A stretch of DNA of 45,319 nucleotides, from assembly GCA_017483645.1 (NCBI GenBank), contig JAFUWD010000051.1, forward strand, positions 1 to 45,319. The letters are read 5' to 3'. A program made the translations under genes and the position numbers. Positions 8,502-18,806 of the stretch are shown in pieces. Source of the DNA: Muribaculaceae bacterium (lineage in GTDB: Bacteria; Bacteroidota; Bacteroidia; Bacteroidales; Muribaculaceae). Below the pieces are notes generated by a model. The model had not been told where the DNA came from. It made no database searches and saw only the letters and a list, made by a program, of their open reading frames with translations. The number at the start of each line of letters is the position of its first letter. Within the stretch, counting starts at the first letter, position 1.

Positions 8502-10595
8502 TTATCGGGCTTGTCTCCGGTTAAGACGATTGTTTTGATAATCGCGGTACTTGTCGCTGTTGTATGCGTCGTTGCCGTAGCCAGCGTTGTTAAACTCGTC
8601 CTCTTCGTCCTCTTCGTTGCCGGTTTTCTTGTCGTCCTTGCGTTTGAGCTTGTTGCGGCTGGCCTCGGGGCGGTTCTTCTTGATGGCCTCGGGCTTTTGC
8701 ATGTCGATGGCTGTGGCATAGATGTCCCACGCTTCGTCCACGTCCCAATTGCGGCGCAGGTTCAGGCGTTTGGGGTAATAATACACTTCTTCGGGCTGCA
8801 GGTGCTGGGCGTAGTTGCCGGTGTCCCATTTGTCGTTTCCATTGCGGTCTTTGACGAGCCGCACGTAGTAGGTCCCTGGCAGTACATTCACCATGTCGAA
8901 GCCCCCGTCTGTCACCGGCACATGCTGCACCACCCGCTCGCTGCCGTCGAGAAGTTCGGCAAATGCGCCGTTCTCCACATTGACAGTGAAATACAGATTG
9001 GCGTATTCTTCAGGACCTCTCACTTTGAACTCCTTGGTGAACGGTTCGTTGGAGGTGCCATAGACTGATGTCAAGGCCAGTGTGTCGATGGTAAGTCGAT
9101 AAGTGGAGTCGGGGATGAGGGACAGCGGCAGATTGTAGCGCAGGGGGTTACAGTCGTCGCCCCTGACAAACTGAGGCAACCGGTCGACGGCGTGCCAAAG
9201 TGTGTCGTGTTTCATTTCCAGGTGGATGCCGCTGTGTTCGATGTGAGCCAGCGGTTCGTCGATGGTGATGCTCAGCGAGTCACCTATGTCCAGATTGTCG
9301 GTTTTTCCTAAGCCCAGGGTAAGATGGCGAACGGTAGTCTTGGTGCCCTGTCGCAACTCCTCCAACTCGTCCTCGTCGAGGTCGCGGCCGGCCTCCAGAG
9401 CTTTGTCGCGCTTGTCGCGCAGTTGTTTCATACGTTTCTCCAGTTGCTCACGTTCTTTGCGCTCCTTGGCCTCCTGCTTGATTTGCGCCCCGGTCTTGCG
9501 AAGGGCAAAGGTCACGGTGTCGGTTTTCTCTGTCAGTCGGTCGGTGGAGTCGGTGCGCAGATAGGTCATGGCCACCACAATGCTGTCGGCTTTGATGAGC
9601 GTGGAGTCGGTGAGCCAGTACACCAGCGAGTCGCGGGCTGCCCGTCGTTCCAGACAGTACCATTCGGGCTCGTGTAGGGCGGGCTTGATAATGTCCAGTG
9701 TGGGCAGGGTGTCGCTCGGAGCGGCCATCAAAATGTGTAGCTTGTTGTCGGCGAGGCGACTGGTGGTTTTGAGATATTGTGGACGGAAGTTCTCGTTGAA
9801 AACGCTCAGCAGCAGGTCGTTGGGCAGGAAGTCGGTGTGCGTGGCACTGTAGACCGAATCCACCTTGTGGTCGAAGGTGAAGATGGTGTCCTGTGAAGTG
9901 AATTGGCTGGTGCTGGGCACAATCACCTCGTCGAGGAAGGCAAAATCCTCGGTGCGTGCCATCCGGTAGTCACCGTCCACATCGTTCAGTGCGAAAATGT
10001 GGTAACGTCCGGGCTTGAGGTTGCGCAGGGTGAACTGTCCCTTGTCGTTGGTTCGGCTGATGCGGTCGAAGGGTAACTTGGTGAGGGCCGAATCATTGAG
10101 GTTGCTGTGAAGACCCACGATGATGTGCTGCATGGGCTCAAGGTCGCGTGCCCGCAAGGCGATGCCGCTCACGGCCAGTGAGTCGATGGTGTCGCCGGTG
10201 GCAAAGGCAAACGTGTAGCCCTCGAGCGGGTTCCCCTCGTTGAAATCCTCAATAGCGTCGGAGAAGTCGATGCAGTAGGTGGTGTTGGGAATCAGCGTGT
10301 CGCGAAATTCCACGGTCACTTTCTTTCCCTGCCCCCTCACCAAAGCCATTTCGTGTTGAACGGGTGAGATGACTACTTTTTTCTGCTGGTCCTTGAGGGC
10401 AATGTATTCGTCGAATGTGATTTCCACTTTGTTGCCCTTTACGCGTAAGGCTCCCTGCTGGGGTGAGGTTTTCACCACACGGGGTGGGGTATAGTCCATC
10501 GGGCCGCCTTCGGGCGAGCCGATAGCAGCACACGACCACATGAGCAGTCCCATGAGGGTCGCAACGACAAGATGTTTGGTGTGAACCAAATTCAT
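8502..10595 (-). CDS. Ig-like (Big_5) domain lipoprotein
   Basis: A 697-residue lipoprotein found widely in Bacteroidetes, of unknown function. The signal peptide ends at a lipobox LMWSC (Cys22). A Big_5/SbsA-type Ig-like domain follows (about 36-135; typical start TPPRVVKTSPQQGALRV and the ITFDEYI strand). The middle is beta-rich, and a charged Lys/Glu stretch lies near residues 380-420. The last ~60 residues are highly charged and low in complexity (KRKDDKKTGNEEDEEDEF). Export to the outer membrane or periplasm is likely. It is the first gene of a probable two-gene unit with the symporter. Its promoter sits inside a repeated sequence (10606-10639). Confidence 0.88.
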   Translation of the reverse strand: MNLVHTKHLVVATLMGLLMWSCAAIGSPEGGPMDYTPPRVVKTSPQQGALRVKGNKVEITFDEYIALKDQQKKVVISPVQHEMALVRGQGKKVTVEFRDTLIPNTTYCIDFSDAIEDFNEGNPLEGYTFAFATGDTIDSLAVSGIALRARDLEPMQHIIVGLHSNLNDSALTKLPFDRISRTNDKGQFTLRNLKPGRYHIFALNDVDGDYRMARTEDFAFLDEVIVPSTSQFTSQDTIFTFDHKVDSVYSATHTDFLPNDLLLSVFNENFRPQYLKTTSRLADNKLHILMAAPSDTLPTLDIIKPALHEPEWYCLERRAARDSLVYWLTDSTLIKADSIVVAMTYLRTDSTDRLTEKTDTVTFALRKTGAQIKQEAKERKEREQLEKRMKQLRDKRDKALEAGRDLDEDELEELRQGTKTTVRHLTLGLGKTDNLDIGDSLSITIDEPLAHIEHSGIHLEMKHDTLWHAVDRLPQFVRGDDCNPLRYNLPLSLIPDSTYRLTIDTLALTSVYGTSNEPFTKEFKVRGPEEYANLYFTVNVENGAFAELLDGSERVVQHVPVTDGGFDMVNVLPGTYYVRLVKDRNGNDKWDTGNYAQHLQPEEVYYYPKRLNLRRNWDVDEAWDIYATAIDMQKPEAIKKNRPEASRNKLKRKDDKKTGNEEDEEDEFNNAGYGNDAYNSDKYRDYQNNRLNRRQAR

Positions 10596-10605
10596 ATTGA
10601 TGGCG

Positions 10606-10635
10606 CAAAGTTACGAATAAGCGAGCGCAGAACAA
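10606..10635 (-). promoter_or_regulatory. Promoter of the Ig-like lipoprotein gene, inside a repeat
   Basis: On the minus strand TTG (10633-10635), 19 bases, TAACTTTG (10606-10613) is an exact fit to the Bacteroidales consensus. It ends ten bases before the start codon. The spacer and -33 element are part of the 26-base repeat at 10614-10639. Confidence 0.75.
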
Positions 10636-10724
10636 AATGAAAAACGCAGATTTTCATTTTTTATGCCGAGCGGGAGTAACTTGGGCGCAGCCAACGTTCG
10701 AATAAGCGAGCGCAGAACAAAATG
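10614..10724. repeat. 26-base direct repeat (10614-10639 and 10699-10724) with a hairpin between
   Basis: The same 26 bases, beginning CGAATAAGCGAGCGCAG, occur twice, 85 bases apart. Between them is a perfect inverted repeat AAAATGAAAA/TTTTCATTTT (10634-10643 and 10651-10660, 7-base loop) and a smaller one, TTGG/CCAA, around 10681-10694. The left copy supplies the -33 region and spacer of a consensus promoter; the right copy does so only with a degraded -7 box. The segment 10596-10837 holds no convincing gene. Confidence 0.8.
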
Positions 10725-10837
10725 TTGTGCAAGGCGAATGCAATGAAACATTTTATAAAATTGCTGAGCCGATGCCATTATGATGTAAACTTTTTTGAGC
10801 TTTTTCAAGCGACAGCCGCTATGGCCATCGCCTGTAT

Positions 10838-11095
10838 CTATTTGAATTTGCTGTAGTCTTCAAACCACTCTTGCTTTTTCTTGCGCTTGCGGGAATACTT
10901 CGTTTTCTCGCGGCGTTCTTTATAGTCAAGGTAGTCGAAGTACATTTCCCTGACAGGCTCTTTTACAACAACCCATAAAATCCTTGCGACCACATAAACA
11001 GCAGTGAGAAGGCAAAAGAGCAGCACCCCATAGAATAGCACCATGAGGATTAGCATAGTCAAACTGCCGGGTATTTCTGGAAAACAGTAAATCAT
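10838..11095 (-). CDS. Small membrane protein, unknown function
   Basis: An 85-residue open frame I do not recognise. Residues 13-45 form one long or two short hydrophobic segments (LTMLILMVLFYGVLLFCLL, then AVYVVARILWVVV). The remainder is strongly basic and aromatic (DYLDYKERREKTKYSRKRKKK). This arrangement suits a bitopic inner-membrane protein with a cytoplasmic basic tail. A later start at the second Met (MLILMVLFYG) is possible. An imperfect -7 box (GAACTTTG, minus strand) lies near 11132. Moderate confidence that it is real, based on its composition and sensible gap position. Confidence 0.55.
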   Translation of the reverse strand: MIYCFPEIPGSLTMLILMVLFYGVLLFCLLTAVYVVARILWVVVKEPVREMYFDYLDYKERREKTKYSRKRKKKQEWFEDYSKFK

Positions 11096-11212
11096 CGCTG
11101 TTGTTTTTTATTTAGACAGCATTTTTTGTGCCAAAGTTCAATATGAGGGCAGATAACTGTCACGGTTGCCTGCCGCACCCTGCGTCTTCGGTGGGTTTTG
11201 TTGAGAAAAAAC

Positions 11213-11243
11213 TTGCAGGTTCGGCCCATAAAGGTTAATTTTG
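11213..11243 (+). promoter_or_regulatory. Promoter of the aminotransferase gene
   Basis: TTG (11213-11215), 20 bases, TAATTTTG (11236-11243); 25 bases before the start codon. Confidence 0.75.
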
Positions 11244-11268
11244 TAACCACAAACCATAACCGGAAACC

Positions 11269-12462
11269 ATGAATCAAATAGCAGACCGCATCCAGGCTTT
11301 GGCGCCCAGCGCCACGTTGGCCATGTCGCAAAAGAGTGCCGAACTGCGTGCGCAGGGCATCGACGTAATCAATCTTTCGGTGGGAGAACCCGATTTTCAC
11401 ACTCCCGACCACATCAAGCAAGCCGCAAAACAGGCAGTGGATGATAATTTCTCGTTCTACACGGCCGTGCCTGGTTATATGTCGCTTCGTCAGGCGATTG
11501 TCGATAAATTGCAGCGCGAGAACGGGCTGACTTTCACGCCCGACCAGATTGTGGTGGGCAACGGAGCCAAGCACGAGTTGTGCAATGCTGTGATGGCGCT
11601 GGTCAATCCCGGCGACGAGGTGGTGATTCCCACCCCCGCGTGGGTGAGTTATGTGCAGATGGTGAATTTGGCGGGTGGCAAGAGTGTGCTGGTGCCTGCT
11701 ACCATCGAGCAAGACTTCAAGGTGACTCCGGCCCAGCTTGAAGCGGCCATCACCCCACGTACCCGCCTGGTGATTATTTGCTCGCCGTCGAATCCCTCGG
11801 GGGCAGTCTATAGCCGTGATGAGCTGAACGGTTTGGCACAGGTGCTTGCGCGTCATCCGCAAGTGATGATCGTGGCCGACGAAATCTATGAGCACATCAA
11901 CTATGTGGGCCGGCATGAGTCCATCGCTCAATTTGAGTCGGTGCGCGACCGCGTGGTGATTGTCAATGGTGTGTCGAAGGCCTATGCCATGACCGGATGG
12001 CGCATCGGCTATATCGCCGCGCCGTTGTGGCTCGCCAAGGCTGTGACCAAGTTGCAAGGCCAGTACACCAGTGGAGTGTCGTCGATTGCTCAAAAGGCAG
12101 CCGAGGCCGCCTATCGTGGCTCGCAGGAGTGTGTTGAGCAGATGCGGCAGGCTTTTGAGCGTCGTCGCGACCTGATTGTGGGCCTGCTCAAAGAGATTCC
12201 CGGAATGCAACTGAACGTCCCGCAAGGTGCGTTCTATGTGTTCCCGCAGGTGACTGCTTTCCTGGGCAAGCGTGCCGGTGACAAGCTGATGGAAACCGAT
12301 ACCGACTTGGCGCTCTATCTGCTCACCGAGGGGCACGTTGCCACGGTGGCGGGCAGTGCGTTCAGCTGCCCCGGCTATTTGCGTCTCAGTTACGCCACCA
12401 GCGACGATAACCTCATTGAGGCCGCGCGCCGCATTGCCGAGGCGTTGGGAAAATTGCAATAA
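11269..12462 (+). CDS. aspC: Aspartate-type class I aminotransferase (PLP-dependent)
   Basis: A 397-residue cytoplasmic fold-type I PLP enzyme, most like bacterial aspartate aminotransferases (aspartate + 2-oxoglutarate to oxaloacetate + glutamate). It begins with the usual MNQIADRIQALAPSATLAM stretch. It carries the SPSNPSGAVYS substrate/PLP block, VADEIYEHINY, and the PLP lysine in VSKAYAMTGWRIGY (Lys237). The C-terminal arginine region reads YLRLSYATSDDNL. The length is standard. The gene has its own promoter and stands alone, convergent with the metallophosphoesterase operon 17 bases downstream. Activity on other amino acids cannot be excluded. Confidence 0.93.
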   Translation: MNQIADRIQALAPSATLAMSQKSAELRAQGIDVINLSVGEPDFHTPDHIKQAAKQAVDDNFSFYTAVPGYMSLRQAIVDKLQRENGLTFTPDQIVVGNGAKHELCNAVMALVNPGDEVVIPTPAWVSYVQMVNLAGGKSVLVPATIEQDFKVTPAQLEAAITPRTRLVIICSPSNPSGAVYSRDELNGLAQVLARHPQVMIVADEIYEHINYVGRHESIAQFESVRDRVVIVNGVSKAYAMTGWRIGYIAAPLWLAKAVTKLQGQYTSGVSSIAQKAAEAAYRGSQECVEQMRQAFERRRDLIVGLLKEIPGMQLNVPQGAFYVFPQVTAFLGKRAGDKLMETDTDLALYLLTEGHVATVAGSAFSCPGYLRLSYATSDDNLIEAARRIAEALGKLQ

Positions 12463-12479
12463 TCACAATTTTTCTCGTT

Positions 12480-13247
12480 TTATTGGATTTCAATCAGGGC
12501 ATCGGGAGCGTAGCCGTTCTCAATGCCTTGCTCCACATAGCCCAGTTGGTTCACACACATGCGGGTGCTGCCCACCTGTATGCCACGTGCGCCATTGTAA
12601 TGGGTGTGGCCGAAAATCCATGCGTCGATTGACTGCGATGTGATGTACTGCTCCAGCGGAACGATGAAGGCGTTGGTGAGGCCGTTGCTCTGATAGCGCG
12701 GGTCCTCGGCCTGAACAGGGCAGTGGTGGGTCACCACCACGCGGTGAGGTGCGTCGCTGGCCTGCAAAGCCGCAGTGAGCCAGGCCATGCAGTGCTCGTG
12801 CAGCGGGGTGTAGTCGCCTGCCCGGAGTTGGCGCCCGGAAAACACCGACCGCTTGAAGTCGGCCATATAACGCTCGGCCAACACCTCGTCGACCGGGCCG
12901 ATACGGCTCCACAATGTGGTGAAAAACAGTTCCACATCGCCCATGCGCAGGCTTCTGTTGTTCAGGTATCGCACGTTGGAGCGCAGCGGTAATTCCCAGT
13001 CGTCGATACATTCATCTATGGGCAGGCCACCGTAAAACTCATGGTTGCCGGGCACGATGAGCGTTTGCTCGTAATGGTCGGCACACCAGTCGAAAAATTC
13101 GTGACGGGTGGTTTCTTTCCTTCCCAGCACATGGATGTCGCCGGCCATCACCAGCACGTCGGCCACCACGCCGAGGGGGTGCTGGTGCAGATAGTGGCTG
13201 TTGGCATGAAATTCCAAGTGCAAATCGCTGACGTATTGTATCTTCAT
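12480..13247 (-). CDS. Calcineurin-like metallophosphoesterase
   Basis: A 255-residue protein with all motifs of the binuclear-metal phosphoesterase fold: DLH near the start (YVSDLHLEFH), AGDIHV, PGNHEFYG, VTHHCP and the final GHTHYN. It lacks a signal peptide, so it is cytoplasmic. The substrate is unknown; family members hydrolyse phosphodiesters, nucleotides or phosphoproteins. It is the last gene of a probable three-gene operon, 15 bases after the DUF2284 gene. Confidence 0.9.
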   Translation of the reverse strand: MKIQYVSDLHLEFHANSHYLHQHPLGVVADVLVMAGDIHVLGRKETTRHEFFDWCADHYEQTLIVPGNHEFYGGLPIDECIDDWELPLRSNVRYLNNRSLRMGDVELFFTTLWSRIGPVDEVLAERYMADFKRSVFSGRQLRAGDYTPLHEHCMAWLTAALQASDAPHRVVVTHHCPVQAEDPRYQSNGLTNAFIVPLEQYITSQSIDAWIFGHTHYNGARGIQVGSTRMCVNQLGYVEQGIENGYAPDALIEIQ

Positions 13248-13262
13248 AGGTTTTGGTCTGTT

Positions 13263-13820
13263 TTAGTCGTTAGGATTGTAAAAAATACCGCCCACGAGAG
13301 TCAGATATTCGGGAACAAGGCCTTGTTGGCTCCATTTCAAGTCGATGCCCAGCAGGTTGTGTGCCGTTTGGGCGATGTCGAAACCGTAGGCCTCGAGTGA
13401 GGGGCGCACCCAGTCGGGATGGCGACAGGGTTGGCCGTCAATGCGTGCGCAAGGCTCGTCGCCACAATACGGACACATGCCTGTGAATCCGAAAGCCTGT
13501 CCGTCGAGTTGCTGTTCTTGTTCCAATAATTGCTTGTTCATCGTGGTCATGACGGGGCGCAGCAGTGTATGTACCTCGCTGATGGGTAGGCTGGTGTCGG
13601 CCGGAACAATTTTGACTCCCACAATGAGTACTTGCGAATACCGCTCCAATATGGTGAGCGGGTCGTGGTCGAAGGGAGGGCAGCCGTAACGCCGGCCATA
13701 GTTGTGGCACTGGCGGCAATAGCCCAAAAACTCCTCGGGGCGTCGGTAGTGCGAAATATAGGTGGCAGCGTCGATGTGGGCGGTGAGCCGTTGGGTAGTG
13801 TAACTGAAATCGTAAGGCAT
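13263..13820 (-). CDS. DUF2284 cysteine-rich predicted metal-binding protein
   Basis: A 185-residue protein from the ATG at 13818-13820; the open frame extends to 14066, but that part overlaps the upstream gene and is low-complexity. Cysteine clusters GYCRQCHNYGRRYGCPPF and GMCPYCGDEPCARIDGQPC are characteristic of DUF2284, proteins annotated as metal-binding, probably with Fe-S clusters, often linked to corrinoid or redox metabolism. The precise role is not known. It sits between a DUF1294 membrane protein and a metallophosphoesterase with gaps under 20 bases. Confidence 0.85.
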   Translation of the reverse strand: MPYDFSYTTQRLTAHIDAATYISHYRRPEEFLGYCRQCHNYGRRYGCPPFDHDPLTILERYSQVLIVGVKIVPADTSLPISEVHTLLRPVMTTMNKQLLEQEQQLDGQAFGFTGMCPYCGDEPCARIDGQPCRHPDWVRPSLEAYGFDIAQTAHNLLGIDLKWSQQGLVPEYLTLVGGIFYNPND

Positions 13821-13839
13821 ATTAAAAAAGGTGGTTGAC

Positions 13840-14130
13840 TTAGTGCGACAAATAATAGAGCATGTAGCCAGCGGCGGCCACTTGAACGGCAAGGATGGCC
13901 GGAATGCCGTAGCGGAACTTGCGGTGCAGGGTTTTGTGGCGCCAAACGAGCATGCCGGCCCACGCGCCGGGACTGCCGCCCAATGCTGCCAGCGCAAGCA
14001 GTGTGCGCTCGCTGATGCGCCTGCGGTGGTGCAGGGCTTTCCATTTGTCGATACCGAATATGGCAAATGCCACCACGCTCATGGCGGCAACGTAGACAAG
14101 AAGGGCGAGTGAAAAGCGGGCTGCAGTCAT
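13840..14130 (-). CDS. DUF1294 small membrane protein
   Basis: A 96-residue protein with three hydrophobic segments and the DUF1294 core FGIDKWKALHHRRRISERTL followed by LGGSPGAWAGMLVWRHK. The function is unknown. I start it at the ATG 14128-14130 rather than at 14208: a promoter (-7 box 14149-14156) and the gyrB terminator lie in between, and the shorter form begins right before the first membrane segment. It is the first gene of the operon with DUF2284 and the phosphoesterase. Confidence 0.85.
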   Translation of the reverse strand: MTAARFSLALLVYVAAMSVVAFAIFGIDKWKALHHRRRISERTLLALAALGGSPGAWAGMLVWRHKTLHRKFRYGIPAILAVQVAAAGYMLYYLSH

Positions 14131-14148
14131 GGTTGCGTTGTATTGATG

Positions 14149-14179
14149 CAAAGTTAAGAATTTTAATTTTCCTGTGCAA
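14149..14179 (-). promoter_or_regulatory. Promoter of the DUF1294-DUF2284-phosphoesterase operon
   Basis: Minus strand: TTG (14177-14179), 20 bases, TAACTTTG (14149-14156), 18 bases before the start codon and just after the gyrB terminator. Confidence 0.75.
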
Positions 14180-14181
14180 TG

Positions 14182-14215
14182 AAAAGCCCCGAATGGCATG
14201 CGAGTCATCCGGGGC
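14182..14215 (-). terminator. gyrB terminator
   Basis: In the minus-strand transcript GCCCCGGAUG pairs with CAUUCGGGGC (one G-U pair, 10-base loop) and is followed by UUUU. It lies 37 bases past the gyrB stop codon. Confidence 0.8.
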
Positions 14216-14251
14216 AGTGTGTGGTTGAACCGGTGTGGTGCCGGTCGTTGA

Positions 14252-16309
<2,058 letters not shown>

Positions 16310-16372
16310 TTATAAAAAACTATAATTTTTCGACAAAAACACTGCTTGGGGTGACATTGCCGGACTTTTTGT

Positions 16373-16380
16373 TAACTTTG
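16373..16380 (+). promoter_or_regulatory. -7 box of the MATE gene
   Basis: TAACTTTG, 26 bases before the chosen ATG. The nearest TTG elements (16346 and 16357) are spaced 24 and 13 bases away, outside the usual range. Confidence 0.55.
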
Positions 16381-16406
16381 TGGTGTATTTGTGCTGTCTG
16401 GACATC

Positions 16407-17720
16407 ATGAACCGCGAAATTTTCCATATTGCCTTGCCGGCCATCGTGGCCAATATTGCCATTCCGTTGCTCGGGCTGGTCGATACGGCTATTGCAGGCC
16501 ACTTGGGCGCTCCGGCGTTTATAGGCGGTGTGACCGTGGGCGCGATGATGTTCAATCTGGTGTACTGGAATTTCGGATTTCTGCGAATGAGCACGTCGGG
16601 GCTCACTGCACAGCGCTATGGTGCCCGCGACGACCAGGGAGCGGCACACATTTTGGCGCAGGCTTGCCTGTTGGCGGCGTTCATTGCGGTGGCCCTCATG
16701 GTGCTGCAACGGCCGCTTGAGTGGCTGGCGTTGGCAGTCATCGGGCCGTCGGATGAGGTGACCGGGCTGGCCCGTTCATATTTCAGACTGGTGATTTGGG
16801 GCGCTCTGCCCACGCTGGTGATGATGGCCGTGAAGGGGTGGCTGCTGGGAATGCAGGACTCCCGAGGAGCCATGTATATTTCCATCGGGGTCAATGTGCT
16901 GAATATCATTGCCAGTGTGGTCTGTGTCTACGGCTTGGGCATGGGCTTTGTGGGCATCGCGGTGGGCACGTTGGTGGCCGAGTGGCTGGGATTGGCGGCA
17001 TCGGCAGGCTATTTGGCCGTGCGCTATGGCTGGGTGTCCCGCGCAGGCGAGTGGCGCGTGGGGCGATTGCTGGCCGGCGCGTCTCGCTTTTTCAGGGTGA
17101 GCGCCGATATTTTTGTGCGCAGCCTGCTCATGATGGTCATGAACCTGGCGGTGGTGTCAATAGGTGCCCGCAGCGGCGACTTGATTCTTGCCGTGAATGC
17201 CCTCATGAGTCAACTCAATATTTTCTACGCCTATTTCCTTGATGGCATCGCCTTTGCCGGAGAGGCTTTGGTAGGCAAATATGTGGGCTGTGCCGACGAA
17301 GTGCGACTGCGACAATGTGTGCGCCGTTTGTTTGTGTGGGCTGCTGTTCTCACGGTCGTGTTCACCGCTGTTTATGCCTTGCCCGAGCCTATCTTCAGCC
17401 TGCTCACCGATGAGGATTCTGTGCTGCTGGCGGCTCGGCCTTATGCTGGATGGTGCGCCTTGTTGCCCGTGGCCGGCATGGCCGCCTTTGTGTGGGATGG
17501 TGTATTTGTCGGGCTCACTTACAGCCGTGGCATGCTATGGGCAGTTGCGGTGAGCACGGCATTGTTTTTTGTGATTTATATGGCGTTGCCGGCCTCGCTG
17601 GGCAATCATCGCCTGTGGGCCGCATTCGTCATCGACCATGTAGCGCGAGGCGCCGTGCAGACCCTTCTTTATTATCAAAGACGCCTTTATCGAATAAAAA
17701 AATCGCAAAAAATAGTTTAA
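16407..17720 (+). CDS. MATE family efflux transporter, DinF-like
   Basis: A 437-residue inner-membrane transporter with twelve predicted membrane segments. MATE proteins export drugs or metabolites in exchange for sodium or protons. It begins MNREIFHIALPAIVANIAIP and carries the DinF-type blocks GLVDTAIAGHLG and DGIAFAGEALVGKYVG. The ATG at 16407 is preferred over the upstream in-frame start because the -7 box at 16373-16380 lies between them. The substrate is unknown. It precedes, but is probably separate from, the GYF gene, which has its own -7 box. Confidence 0.9.
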   Translation: MNREIFHIALPAIVANIAIPLLGLVDTAIAGHLGAPAFIGGVTVGAMMFNLVYWNFGFLRMSTSGLTAQRYGARDDQGAAHILAQACLLAAFIAVALMVLQRPLEWLALAVIGPSDEVTGLARSYFRLVIWGALPTLVMMAVKGWLLGMQDSRGAMYISIGVNVLNIIASVVCVYGLGMGFVGIAVGTLVAEWLGLAASAGYLAVRYGWVSRAGEWRVGRLLAGASRFFRVSADIFVRSLLMMVMNLAVVSIGARSGDLILAVNALMSQLNIFYAYFLDGIAFAGEALVGKYVGCADEVRLRQCVRRLFVWAAVLTVVFTAVYALPEPIFSLLTDEDSVLLAARPYAGWCALLPVAGMAAFVWDGVFVGLTYSRGMLWAVAVSTALFFVIYMALPASLGNHRLWAAFVIDHVARGAVQTLLYYQRRLYRIKKSQKIV

Positions 17721-17735
17721 TTGGTTGCAAATTAT

Positions 17736-17743
17736 TAACTTTG
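17736..17743 (+). promoter_or_regulatory. -7 box of the GYF/CD225 gene
   Basis: TAACTTTG, 20 bases before the start codon at 17764. The -33 match is poor. Confidence 0.55.
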
Positions 17744-17763
17744 CCAAAACAAATCAGTTGACT

Positions 17764-18417
17764 ATGCAACAATACTGGATAAATCAAAACGGAGTGCAAG
17801 CGGGTCCTATGACCTTGGAAGAGTTACGAAACATGTCGCTCACAGCCGATGCCTATGTGTGGCGCAGCGGCCTTGAAGACTGGGTGCTTGTGACTGATCT
17901 TGAAGAACTGGCCGGAGAGGTGGTGCTTGAAGCAAAACCGGTGCCCGAGCCTGTTCGTGAAGCGGAACCGGTGCTTGAGGCGGAACCGATTTATGACAAC
18001 GACGTTGTTGAAGGCGGCGAGCCCGTCGAGGCTTCTGAGCCCATGATGCCTGCTGATACTGAGGACGAGCAAGGTGACCCCGTCGCTCAGGGCGAGCCAG
18101 TCGGCTGGGGAACACCTGTGCAAAGCCCCCTCCAGCACACCATGCCCCCCATGCCGCTCGAAAGTGGTGAGCCGCGGCCCAAATGCCCGCCCACCAACTT
18201 GGTTTGGGCCATCTTGGCCACAATATTGTGCTGCATTCCCACAGGCATTGTCGCCATCATATATGCCGGCAAGGTGACATCGCGCTATCAGGCCGGCGAC
18301 TATGAGGGCGCCGAGCGTGCCAGCGAGACGGGTGCTTGGTGGTGTATCGGCTCCATCATCGCCGGTATCGTGCTCTCACCCATTGTGTCGTTGCTCCAGA
18401 CGCTCGCTCTCTCATGA
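17764..18417 (+). CDS. GYF_2 (DUF4339) and CD225/dispanin domain membrane protein
   Basis: A 217-residue protein. Residues 1-50 are a GYF_2 domain (QYWINQNGVQAGPMTLEEL, then VWRSGLEDWV). Next comes an acidic, proline-rich linker of about 85 residues with repeated EPV/EAEP motifs. The C-terminus is a CD225/dispanin-like double hairpin (NLVWAILATILCCIPTGIVA, KVTSRYQAGDYEGAERAS, then a second membrane segment). GYF domains bind proline-rich or other peptide partners, and CD225 proteins sit in membranes. The bacterial role is unknown. Its stop codon overlaps the start of the DUF2752 gene (ATGA), showing tight coupling. The ATG at 17764 is chosen because the -7 box lies between it and the longer start. 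Confidence 0.9.
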   Translation: MQQYWINQNGVQAGPMTLEELRNMSLTADAYVWRSGLEDWVLVTDLEELAGEVVLEAKPVPEPVREAEPVLEAEPIYDNDVVEGGEPVEASEPMMPADTEDEQGDPVAQGEPVGWGTPVQSPLQHTMPPMPLESGEPRPKCPPTNLVWAILATILCCIPTGIVAIIYAGKVTSRYQAGDYEGAERASETGAWWCIGSIIAGIVLSPIVSLLQTLALS

Positions 18418-18794
18418 GTTGGCGCCGCGCTATCGTTATAACGCTCATCATGGTCATTGCCGTTGTGGCAGTGACCATCTATTTTTTCTGGAATCCCGCC
18501 ACGCACGGTTTCTTTCCGCGCTGCGTGTTTTTGAATCTTACCGGGCTCAAATGCCCCGGATGCGGCTCGCAGCGTGCCATCCACGCCCTGCTGCATGGCG
18601 AAGTGGCTGCAGCGTTGCGCTTCAATGCCTTTCTGCTTATAGGACTGCCTCTGCTGTGTGTCTATGCAGTGGCCGAATGGCAGCGTACGCGCTGGCCACG
18701 GTTTTATGTGGTCATGTCGTCGCGCCCGGTGCTGTGCGTCATCGTGCTGATGGTGCTGTTGTGGTGGGTGCTGCGCAACCTGTTCGGTTGCTGA
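18414..18794 (+). CDS. DUF2752 membrane protein
   Basis: A 126-residue protein with three hydrophobic segments and the family signature LTGLKCPGCGSQRAIHALLHGE, whose two cysteines suggest a redox or metal role. The function of DUF2752 is unknown. It starts at the ATG that overlaps the stop codon of the GYF/CD225 gene, so the two proteins are probably made in step and may work together at the inner membrane. It is convergent with the PUL regulator, whose stop codon is 12 bases away. Confidence 0.88.
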   Translation: MSWRRAIVITLIMVIAVVAVTIYFFWNPATHGFFPRCVFLNLTGLKCPGCGSQRAIHALLHGEVAAALRFNAFLLIGLPLLCVYAVAEWQRTRWPRFYVVMSSRPVLCVIVLMVLLWWVLRNLFGC

Positions 18795-18806
18795 CGGCCA
18801 CTTGTT

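Noticed and set aside
10611..10808. 65-residue minus-strand frame over the 10614-10724 repeats
   Set aside because: It is made largely of the repeat sequence and a promoter lies inside it; translation looks accidental.
11092..12459. 455-residue minus-strand frame opposite the aminotransferase
   Set aside because: Antisense shadow, His/Arg-rich, with no family features; the plus-strand gene has all PLP motifs and a promoter.
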